DNA from: Bugulina stolonifera
Taxonomy: Eukaryota > Bryozoa > Gymnolaemata > Cheilostomatida > Bugulidae
Direction: 5' to 3'
NCBI GenBank assembly: GCA_935421135.1
Contig: OW285190.1
Coordinates: forward strand, 3,906,001-3,970,000
Length of the DNA stretch: 64,000 nt
The notes under the pieces were generated by a model. That model made no database searches. It was not told where the DNA came from and worked only from the letters and a program-made list of their open reading frames with translations. Below, one piece after another: positions 43,301 to 53,800 of the stretch. Every line of letters starts with the position of its first letter. The first letter of the stretch is position 1. Both the position numbers and the translations under genes were made by a program.

Positions 43301-46140
43301 CAACTTCCAAGATACAAAAAGTAGCACAGGTAACACATTACGAATCGGAGAAATTCGGCATCTGAATTGGATGGAGACTGCACATGTATATTCATTTGAC
43401 ATGTCACTATAGGAAGTGAAAGAGAGGCTAAAAGGGTCTCTTCCCTTACCTGTTGCAGCTTCCAGCAGTTATCAGGTTGTATTGTGGTCCTCATTAGTCC
43501 AGAGCCATGGTGACCTTTCACACTCGGTACTCGAATATTAATATCCTGGAGAATTATAAGTAATATGATGCATGTATATCATCATATTATGCTACAGGTA
43601 ATAGTAGTGAACTTATAGTTATAATATATAATTCTCAAAGTGCTCGATATAAGTTGAGGAAGTTATATGTAAGCCTACGTCACAGTACTGGGCGTATTAA
43701 AATTTTTGACTTCATTATGTATATAATATCATATTGTATGGTAGCATAAGCCAACATATTTGCAATACTGCATATATAACCATGTACTACAAAGTCTAGC
43801 CCAACAGTTAGTTATCACTATAAATATCATATAGTGATAGGCTAGACTCATATACTTACAGCTTCACATATATTGTCTCCCATTAAAGTAATCATGCCTT
43901 TGATATTATTCGTATGTCCATTGCTAAAACAGAAATCATTAGAATCATAGGCTAAACGTCAACTAGAACACAACTGTCAGCATAGACAGCTATTTTAGTT
44001 GGCGAACCATACATGTAGTATGAATTCCTCTGAAGTACACAAAATATAAACTCATAGTTGTACAAGTACAGTTGTGGCAAAGGACTGGTTCCCAACGAAT
44101 CAATCCAAACCATTACTGTATTATAACACAATGAGAGCAAATTTAATCCCGTCATTAGAGGGGCAAGTTCACTCACTGAATGTTGTACTGACTAGCTTTG
44201 GCTCAAAAATAAACCCACCGTATGTTTCCTATTGAAAATAACAATGAAATGTGAACTTTTCAATAGTTCTAGTATCAGCCAGTTTGAAATGGTGGGGCAA
44301 CTCTCAAATTTTATACATCTTATTTTATGATCAAAATTATTCAACACCACGAAGAATTTTTCTTCAATTTTTGCCAATTAGACATTAGCATTAGTGAACA
44401 GCCAATCAATGTTTTAGCTTACTACTGATGTCACTATATTTATACTAACTATGCATGAACCGTGAGTACTTTAATATGTTTTCAGTTTTACTTGGGCAAT
44501 CTGAAGGCCTCCTCAACTTATAACCTCAGTCAGTTAGTAAAGTACCTACATACTAGTGTGAACTGAGTATGAGACAAGCTATCAACACCCCAGCAGTTAA
44601 GAATTATATCTCAGTTCAACAGTTGATTAAATAGGGCCACCTAATAAGCATACAGCCTACAATATACAAGGAAATATATGAGACAATTACTGCTATTACT
44701 CTGATACTATAAATGGTTGAAATGTAGCTATCAGCGGGTATGCTCTGCTAATGCCAGCTAGGTTCCCTTATTATAGAAGAGATCAGCGAATTAATCTCAT
44801 TTTTGAAGCAAATTCATTGCAATCCACTGTCTTCAGTTAACAACGTATGTACAACAAAGGTAAAATGTTAAAATAAATTAATAGGCCTAATTGGCCAAAA
44901 ATAAGTTTTTGTTGACATAATCTAAATAGGTGAATGTTTTGCGGACTATTGATACTAGCTGCTACTATCGTCAAGCAAGCCTCCAACCCCATATTGGTAA
45001 CATTATTATTTAGTTGCAGGAAGCACAAATAGCCACATAGGCTAGATAGACAAGGTACTAGAACATAGGCTACATGAAGACCTACATAGTTACAGGTTAC
45101 TACATACATATTAGAATTGATACCTGCATACTACGCACAGACATGCAGGTAGGAGATGGGTTTAATCTAGTGACATAATTGAACTTAAGCAGATGTGTAC
45201 ATACTCTGCTACGTTGGTAATAATAAACTTGTCTGGTCTAACTAGGTTCTCCACTCCACAGGGCTGCAAGGTAAGATGCAGAGGGTACCTTCGAGAACAT
45301 TCTACCATTATCTCTTTGATATCCCTTAAAGTTCTTAGTGATTCATCCTCCAGTATCCACTTGAACTCAGCAGCCTGAAATGATTCATATCAGCAGAGTA
45401 GTGCATAGGTTATGTGGACAGTACTCAATGCAAAAGTAATTTTATTACCAATTGCCTTGTCTTGTCTTGGTTGAGCTCCTAGACCCCAGGGTAGGGGAAA
45501 AGAGGAACTATCAGAGTTGCAGGTCTTTTTTTATTAGTCCGCTATGATCTCACCAGTGCGGAGCTCGCGAGCAGTTCTGATCAGAAAGCTGTGCAGAAAT
45601 TTGTTAGTGTGACAGGCAACAGAATTGAAAACATTAGTATGTCTAGTGTTAAAATCATGCGTTCTTTTTATTAGATCGAGTGTAGATAGAAGATTTGAAA
45701 AAGAGATTCATGCTCCAAGATGGTGTGGAAAAGCGATATTGATATTCATATTGAATTTGATATTCTTCGTATTGTTTGTAACCTAAATTTATTTAGGTTA
45801 CAATACGAATGCCATAATATCATAACAATAAATAATATAACGATATTCATATTGATATAGTGTCTGGTCTGGTAGACAAGTCGATCATCATAATGACAAT
45901 GATAATCATTATTTTATTTTGAATTTTATTTATCAGGTCATGAGATGGTGCTCCAAAACACCACCACTGATTTTCGACTTGACATCTGAATATACGCTGA
46001 ATTACTCTATTTAGCAAAAAAACCTTTAGCTCAGCAAATATTCTACCATTATAACGAATTAAGGCGTCTTTCAAAGCTGTAAATACTAAATTGTAAATTC
46101 AAGTTACCAGTGCATCAGCAGATTCCTTGTTCCAATCCAT
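37326..46140 (-). CDS. ROGDI: ROGDI, mRAVE/V-ATPase assembly subunit
   Basis: Nine minus-strand exons: 46108-46140, 45205-45374, 43860-43923, 43450-43545, 43033-43128, 38763-38861, 38312-38443, 38092-38175, 37326-37442. All phases match and give 296 residues (human ROGDI 287). Conserved stretches: EFKWILEDESLRTLRDI near the N-terminus, GMITLMGDNICEADINI, WKLQQLQDAGNYLSHAL, LNPPLVPEVAVSFYVHATKL and VPWFSDVIVMFTAALQQCQQL near the end, each lining up with vertebrate ROGDI. The protein is mostly helical. ROGDI is the metazoan counterpart of yeast Rav2 and works with DMXL1/2 and WDR7 in the complex that reassembles V-ATPase V1 onto V0; human loss causes Kohlschutter-Tonz syndrome. The C-terminal tail (residues about 275-296) is lineage-specific, Lys/Glu-rich. 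Intron 5 contains a 3.7 kb satellite, intron 8 a 0.63 kb array. Exon 5 was ended at a GTACGT donor because this restores the ungapped match. The gene is divergent from UBAP2L. Confidence 0.93.
37447..38078. repeat. 23-bp array with 46-bp dimer period, ROGDI intron 8
   Basis: Tandem units of 'gatatactactacatgatc' plus 'atac'. Over much of the array two variant units alternate (acatgatcatac-g then acatagtcatac-a), giving a 46-bp higher-order period. It fills almost all of the last intron, between exon 8 (ends 38092) and exon 9 (starts 37442). Confidence 0.95.
38535..38704. mobile_element. dispersed family A copy with tRNA-like head
   Basis: Plus-strand 38597-38704 matches family A (see 1-150). 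Directly left, read on the minus strand, is 'tggtgtagtggtagagtg', a good Pol III A-box context as in tRNA genes; a clear B-box is not seen. The same A-box motif occurs at 62968-62981. This suggests a tRNA-derived SINE or two adjacent insertions. It sits in ROGDI intron 6. Confidence 0.45.
38902..42594. repeat. 22-bp satellite array, about 168 units, in ROGDI intron 5
   Basis: About 3.69 kb of a 22-bp unit, CATAGTACATGACAGTGTACTC, with point variants (CATGG, GATAGTG, GTACGCC, GTAATAC, GGCACATG). Because 22 is not a multiple of 3 and the unit lacks stops in all minus-strand frames, three overlapping frames of more than 1200 codons arise; they are artefacts. A marker block with GTAATACATGG recurs at 41347, 41853, 42227 and 42359, spaced 506, 374 and 132 bp (23, 17 and 6 units), showing higher-order duplication near the right end. 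The array lies wholly between ROGDI exons 6 and 5. Confidence 0.97.
45733..45860. mobile_element. small foldback element in ROGDI intron 1
   Basis: A hairpin with arms TTCGTATTG/GTAACCTAAAT pairs across 45766-45809 with a 3-nt bulge. Flanking AT-rich blocks ('gatattgatattcatattg' and 'gatattcatattgatat') recur on both sides. It looks like a small foldback MITE; no target duplication was assigned. Confidence 0.5.
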
Positions 46141-46318
46141 TTGGATTCTATATTTATTAGAAGGTGTAGCGGGTGGAATAGCTGAAATAGGACTTTTCAT
46201 GAAGACACCGCAGACTCAAATTAGCGTCGTCTTTCTGTTGGAATCTATTGACTTGTACGATACCTTCGATCCGTTTTGGCAAATGTGTACAGGGTTAGGT
46301 CACTGGCCCGCAGTTACA

Positions 46319-46332
46319 AGGTCACGTGACCT
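46319..46332. promoter_or_regulatory. CLEAR-type E-box palindrome upstream of ROGDI
   Basis: AGGTCACGTGACCT is a 14-bp perfect palindrome containing GTCACGTGAC, the CLEAR consensus bound by TFEB/MITF factors at lysosomal gene promoters. It is about 180 bp upstream of the ROGDI start codon. ROGDI acts in V-ATPase assembly, so the match is biologically coherent. The same bases read as two AGGTCA half-sites (IR2) for nuclear receptors, and USF or MYC factors also bind CACGTG. Confidence 0.5.
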
Positions 46333-46875
46333 CCTTGTTATTAGAAGAAAGCATCAATGGTGAGGCTCGTGTATGTTGTTGTTTTCAACATTCCTTAACT
46401 GAAAATTTGGCTAATATAACAATAAGGTCAAAATACTGGTGTAGTTGTGTTGTCTTATCTAATGTAGCTAAATATTTCTCATCTTGTAATTAGACATATT
46501 ATGCAGTTAATATAGTGGTATTTACTTTCTAATAGGATTTGGGTTTCAGTGTTCTTTTGAGTTTAATTTTCTTTTTACATAACAGCAGTTGGGGTTTCAA
46601 TAGAGTCGAGTAACATAAGAGTTCGGGCTGAAACAAACAATAAATGACATAATTATATTCTTGTGTGTTTGTAATGAAGATTTTTATCTGAAATTAGTGG
46701 TAAGTGTTTTCTTTCGGGATTAGGCCTAATCTTCTTCATAAATTAATTATCAAATGTTTTGGGTTTTATCAATCCTTTTAGAGTTAGTGCTGCAACTTTA
46801 CTCAATACCTAATTAACAAGAGAAGAACAGATTTATAGAATCGGTGATAAAACTCAAGACGTTTCTTCTCATGAT

Positions 46876-46957
46876 CTAACTCTAACTGAACAAATAGAAA
46901 AATGGTGAATCACCATTTTATGAAACCATTGTTTTTTATTTGTTCAGTTAGAGTTAG
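46876..46957. repeat. 21-bp perfect inverted repeat (foldback)
   Basis: Arm 46876-46896 (starting CTAACTCTAACTGAAC) is an exact inverted complement of 46937-46957. The inner spacer contains another palindrome around 'atggtgaatcaccat', so the whole would fold into a long hairpin. It is probably a small foldback MITE in the ROGDI/UBAP2L spacer. Confidence 0.85.
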
Positions 46958-47824
46958 TCATTAGTGTAACTGTAGTGTTTTATCTTTTAATTTTGCCTAA
47001 TGTAACAACACAAGGGAAGGGAAATTATAATGAACAGAAATATTAGATTCGTTCAACACAGCATTGCTGAATTTCAGCAAACGTATGAATGTCACATAAA
47101 ATTGAGTAATATTAGTCTTTGGATTTATCTGGAATTATATTTTTGTTTCTGCTCTCAAATAAATTTAGTAAAGTAGTTTCATACTGCACCCTATTCTAAC
47201 ACTAGGCGTAGGATAATCTAACAATTAACATAAATTCAGTTGATCCATTCGCCATGTCTAGTGTATCTGAGTTATTCGCATTCCAATATAATACTATGCG
47301 CGCAACTGAAAAGCACAATGGGCTAATGCTAGTTATACCCGGGCAGCACACCATTGGCTTGGTAGTATGAAGTTTAATGGCTACACTATCTAGTGTCCTA
47401 TTAGGCCTATATCCATTAGTTGAGTTCCAACCACCCAACTCACTCTGTTTTTCCTTAGTTACTTGTCATTTTTTGGGAACAACACAATAAAGTTTGGTTG
47501 CAGTAATAGCTTTGATTTGTCTATGATATATGTATTTTCAATGACAAGAGTTCATTCAAGGAGATCAAAGGTCAAAAACTCAATATGTATCAATTGTTGC
47601 TGACTAGCCTTAGACCTGATCTTACGTTAGCCAGTATTTTGTGTGAACTTTTATTTTATATGACCTCAGTTTATAAAATCTTTGCTGAACATACTGTTGA
47701 AGTGTTATGAAATCCTATGTTATGGAGCAATGTATAGCTGATTTTATTGTATTTTGCAGTCCTTTCCAGCCTATGATTAGATATCTTTGTATAAAGTCAT
47801 TGTAAATATTGTACATATTACAAT

Positions 47825-50800
47825 ATGAAGTCCAATGTAGCCTCCAATGGGAGGCTAGACAAATCCAGTAAAGCAAAGAAACAGGAGATAGAGGTAGTAA
47901 ATGTAAGTAAACGTAGTTCATTTCACCCATCGTCTGCCATTCACCCATCGTCTGCCATTCACCCATCGTCTGCCATTCACCCATCGTCTGCCATTCACCC
48001 ATCGTCTGCCATTCACCCATCGTCTGCCATTCACCCATCGTCTGCCATTCACCCATCGTCTGCCATTCACCCATCGTCTGCCATTCACCCATCGTCTGCC
48101 ATTCACCCATCGTCTGCCATTCACCCATCGTCTGCCATTCGCCCATCGTCTGCCATTCGCCCATCGTCTGCCATTCGCCCATCGTCTGCCATTCGCTATG
48201 TTCTGTTACAGTGTTATTTCATTTTCTGTGAGAGGATGATGAAAGTGATCCGTTTGAAATGTAAATGATTGATTTTTCAGAACACAGAAAGTTCACAGAT
48301 TCATGATCCTAATCTGGACCCAGTCCTTAAACAGAAGATACAGCAGGTAGGTGTCAGTTAGACAAATGTCAGCAACTAGGTGTCAGTTGGATGTCAGCAA
48401 GTGCATGTCATGTGGAAGTCAGATGGATGTATAACCTGCCTCTTCTATCAAGCTATTGTAGCCTAGGGATTTACTGAATACATGTACACCCTTATAATAC
48501 CATCTGACATTATCCAAAGGTCTTCAATTGTGACAGTCTAGGGTAGCCAGAAGGAATATGGACTTGAAACCTTGTTCGCTAGAGCCATTTATTTCTGAGA
48601 AATTCATTAGCTCTAACTAGCTGAGCGTTATAGTTAACTTGAATACCAAATGCTCTTTCTAGTCTTTCTAACTTGATAAGAACTATACCTCTATACAGCA
48701 ATCACCTGTTATATTCTCTCATTTGCCAGGTGATGGACATGACCATGTGCACACAGGATAATGCCATCTTTGCACTTCATGACTCTGACAATGACCCTAA
48801 TGCTGCCGTCATACTTCTCTTGGAGTCCGATAACAACATGAAGGTCCGTTCAGTTTGCACTCGTCACTTATAGTACACTTTCAAATTTACCATGGCTCCC
48901 TAGTTATCTAGCTACAATCTACAAAGTGGTGCATGTACATTGTATATTCTACAATGGCATCATAGAATTGCTTAGTATTATCTCTGTGCTACCTCCGTAC
49001 TTTAGACAGTAAACCACAATAATAATATGTCTAGGTTTGACCAAAACCATTTATTTAGCTGTCAGTCGACATGTCATGGGATTTTCATTACACAGAATGG
49101 CTGGCAAGAACAGAAAACCAAAAGTAAGAAGAAGCAGTCGACACAAGCAGCAGCAGACAATGACGATTCATTTCACGCATCAACAGACAACGATAACGAT
49201 GATTCGTGGAAAGAGACGAGGTATGCGTACATGTCTTATGAGTTCGTACATGTCTTATGTATTCGCTACATTTTCATAGTGGAACTAGTAACAGCAGCAG
49301 TATGGACCACTAATTAGTTAAATCCTATGATTGCATGCTGAGCATGGACTGTATGTCTAGAGCTGGTGTGCAGCAACAGTGCTCTGTCCGACTCTAATCT
49401 GAGTGAACAGTCTCTACTTAGCTTTGCATTGGCTAAAACATGAGACAGGCTGGCATATTATAATATTCTGGTTGGTAGAGGCTGGCAAAGGTAACAGTGT
49501 GGGAGGGTGGGAATTAGTGAAGCAGATGCAGTGAAGTTATGTAGAATATAGTGATTAGGTAATACAATTGTGTGTGCATTGTACACCACAAGTTAAACAG
49601 TGTGAATAATATATGAATAGTATGATTGTATTCATTGTATTGTACTAGTCTATAGTAGTGATAGTTAGATGTGGTGGCTGAGTCCTAGCTGTATGTGCAG
49701 GTAGTGTTTTTATTATTATAATTATTCTGCTGTAGGCATAATGATAACAAACAGACATATGGTAACGTGAGAAACCCACCTCCTCGCATGCAGAGGGGAG
49801 GGAGGAGGGAGTACAGATCACGTGATGATGGAGGTAGAGATGGCAGCAGTGGTGGCTACAACTCGGAGAGAAGGTTTGGAGAAAGGGGGCGTGGCAGGGG
49901 ACGGGGTGGTAGAGGTCGAGGAGGGTTTAACAGGTGAGTTAGTATAGCTAGATGTGAGAAGGGAATGGTTGGTACGTTAACCAGTATAACTGGTATAGGT
50001 TACTGTAGCTGTACAGAGTGTATACTAGATACCCTCTATTCAATGGTACCCCTACACCACTTTGTCACATAATACTTAGTCTGCTATACAATCAGTATGC
50101 TACACTTTTACATATAATCTAGTAAGTGTTGCTGGATTTTGCAGGGACAGTGGTGGATTTAACAGGGGAGGGTTTGGTAGGAGTGGAGATAATCACATGT
50201 CTGGAGAGAAAGGAGAGTCAGGAGGTACACAGATTGGTACTTGGACTAGCGAGGCAGATGCAAACCCCAAGACAGACTCATGGGGTGAGGTGTTCAATGC
50301 TGATGAGGATAATCAATGGCAAGGTACATACTTTATACTACACCGATTAGAGAATGTTTGTCTGTCATGTTATCAGTTAGAAGAGAGTGGTTTCACCATT
50401 ATATGTGAATAGTGAAGTGATGGCATCCAGGAAAAGTGTATAAGTACTGTAGTCCTATTGATCAGCTAGCTGTATGAGTACTACTCACTACTTGCACATA
50501 ATCATGTGCTACTAACTCTTTTCTAGGAGATCTGAAGGGGACACACGTGTTTGAATCTTCAACTAAAGCTGACACGTTCCCCACACCTACTGAGTTTGAC
50601 CCTGCATCAGCCTCGGCTCTGCCTACTGTCACACCACCGCAGCAGCAACAGCACAGTCTACCGTCGTCTAGTATTAACGGTGGTAGTACGAGTACTCAGT
50701 CACCTGCCCACCCAGTCACCAGTATGGCCATGGACCCAATGTTCCCCAAGCAGACAGTGCAGGCTTTAACTCCTCCCTCCTCTATGTACGATAACCAGTT

Positions 50801-53800
50801 GGCAGCCGAGAGCATCAAGACAGCCATTGGTATTCCTACTCAGCAACAGCAAATGTCTGACAATACAGTCAAGTCTAATAAAGTAATGGCTAGCGCTAAC
50901 AGCTCCATTGGTATGCCAGCACCAACTGGTCTACCTCAGAGGCAGGTCAAACAGCAGCGCTCTAAACTACCGCCTCCTTCAACCAAGGTAAGCGCTGTGG
51001 GGTCTAGGGCTAGGCTTTGTGAATGGTATCCAATCATTATGATGTGTCATAGCAGATTCTAGGGTAAACTTTTAAATGTTACACTCCACTACATATATTA
51101 TGTTGTGTATTGCACTCCACTACATGTACATATAGTACATTGTATGTTACACTCCACTACATGTACATATAGTACATTGTATGTTACACTGTTACAGATA
51201 CCAACAGCTCCTGTGGAGATGCCACACACATCTACCATGGTCAATCAACTCGGTGTACAGTTTGGAACTCTAGAACTACCAAAGAATGTAGCAGCTGGTT
51301 TAAGCTTTGATTCCTCATCACTTGGTGGTAGTACAACAGGGGTGGGTGCCTCATACCCCTCAACCTCCACACCTTCAAGCTCTCAGGTAGGTCTGAGTGC
51401 CATGTTATATGGTGTGGCATTGGTGTCAGTTGATCTATTGTTTGAGGCTACAGTACAAGTTATGCAACCCATGTTATACCCTGACCTATCCTTGCCAACA
51501 TTCCAATCAGCAATATTATCTCCCCAATATAATGTCTAGCACTTGTAATCTTCTATGTAGCATTGTTTATGTGATTACTAAACAAAACAACTACAATGCT
51601 AATGTAGACCACAGTTATGGAGATGTGAAACTACTTGTCTATGAACAGGATATTCTACTGTGACTTGTGATATACAATGAAACTGAACATCTCATTTGTG
51701 TTTCTCAACCTTAGACCAGGTTATTTGTTGGTGTTGGGGTTGTCTTCCCCACTGTGAACATGAAATAGACAGTTGTCCAAGGGGAGATGCTGTACACCAC
51801 TCTGTGTCTTTTCTTTATAGATGCCTCAGCAGCAGCAGGCGATGCCGGCTACTATGTACTCGTCAACCAGTGCCGCTCACACCTCTCAGCAGGTGCCCTC
51901 TGGACCAGAGCCTATACCATTCCCAAATGCACCAACTCAGTCAGCACAGCAACAACAGGGGGGTAGAGGACAGCATCTCCAGCACAATCAGGGAAACAAC
52001 AGTAACAGCAATACTACCATGTACCACAGGTGTGTGTAGACAATAGTAACACTACCATGTACCACAGGTGTGTGTAGACAATAGTAACACTACCATGTAC
52101 CACAGGTGTGTCTAGACAATAGTAACACTACCATGTACCACAGGTGTGTGTAGACAATAGTAACACTACCATGTACCACAGGTGTGTGTAGACAACAGTA
52201 ACACTATCATGTTGTTTATCATCTACAGCAGCTCTCCCAGTGGTAAAACAGGATCTCAAGCTCACTATGGCAGCAATGCTAATAGTTCTTCTCAATACAA
52301 ACCAACACAGTCGTCTTCTTCTCACTCGTCGCACAGCGGCGGCGGCGGCGGCGCAGGAGGCAGCAGTCACAGTGGTTCTTCCCATCACCTCCCTTCACAG
52401 TCTCATCCCTCTGGTGCTGACAGGGATAACTCCAGTGGAGCCAGTTCTAACGCTGGGGGCGGGGCCAGTCACCCAACTCAAGCATTCCAGAGCAGTAGAG
52501 CTAACACCAGTGGCGGATCTAACTTCTATCAGTTGACGGGGCAGGATGGTAGTAGAGGCACTACTAGTAACACATACACACAGTCTAGTATGTCTCAACA
52601 GTCTGCTTCTCCTGCATCGACTTTACCCTCTCACAGTCAGCAGTACACTAACAGTCTATACTCCAACACTGATGCCTATCACCACCATCAACAGCAGCAG
52701 CACATGCAGCAGCAGCCGTCTGCTTACCACGTGAGTCATATACTTCCTGGGTGCCAACCTACTGGGAACACCATTTGTAATGAGCTCACGCTACTAGCAG
52801 AACAATTAATGATATATATGTATGTTGTAGTCTAATAAGGTAATACAGTGGCGGATATTATGTTGTAGTACAATGCTGGAGTCTCCTCTGTCACCTCATT
52901 ATCTGGATCCACCACTGCTCCAATCACCTCACACATAACCCCATCTCAACAGAATCAGGCAGCTGTAAACAGTACGAGGACGAGTAAGCCCCCACCCAAC
53001 CTTCCTCCTCCAACGAATACTGGTGCTGCAGCTGCTATCATGCCCTTACCTGCCAACTATATCATGGGCTCAGCTCACCCCAATTACTATGTAAGTAAAG
53101 TGGTCTTGTCTCAGTGTGTCTACATGTATGTTATGTATATGATTGTATTATATATCTACATGTATGTTATGTATATGATTGTATTATATATCTACATGTA
53201 TGTTATGTATATGATTGTATTATATATCTACATGTATGTTATGTATATATCTACATGTGTACCATATATACAGGGTCAAGGTGCTTACTTCTCCACGGAG
53301 GACATGCAAAAGTACCACCACATGCTCTCCGGTAACAACTATTATGAACAGAATCCACAGTTTGCTCTCAGTACAACCAGTGTCAACACCTTCCAAGGTA
53401 GAACTTACTTATACTCTGTACACACTATACATGCTATACACACTATACACACTATAATACACACCATACATTAATGGACCATGTTATTATCCTTACACAT
53501 TCAGGTGTAACCACCTTGTATCGCCTGTTTTATATCATCCACTCATAGTACTGGTCTGGTTTGGGTTCAGCTAGAACCAGGTTGGCTAGTCAATTTTTTT
53601 GCATAGTTACCATGAGTCTGGTTCTGTTTAGCTTATAGTTGTGTTCTTATTGTTCTCATCCTCTCATACAGCTGGTTCATATAGCATGTCTGCTTTATAG
53701 CTGGTTCAGGGGATGTGAAGATGACAGCTCAATCTCCCACAGTACAAGGTGCCCAGTCTACTGCCAATCAGAGTCAACACCAGACCACACCCTCCAATGC

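Larger units (their letters stand above)
46141..47824. promoter_or_regulatory. divergent intergenic region, ROGDI / UBAP2L
   Basis: 1684 bp separate the two start codons, so both promoters lie here. It contains a perfect AGGTCACGTGACCT palindrome (46319-46332) near ROGDI and a 21-bp perfect inverted repeat (46876-46957). No other gene is recognised. Transcription start sites cannot be placed from sequence alone. Confidence 0.6.

Noticed and set aside
47715..48182. 155-codon minus-strand frame of repeated MGEWQT
   Set aside because: Antisense reading of the same 18-bp minisatellite.
47825..48268. 147-codon frame reading from UBAP2L exon 1 through the 18-bp repeat as the true protein
   Set aside because: A consensus GTAAGT donor ends exon 1 in phase with a conserved exon 2; the rest is minisatellite.
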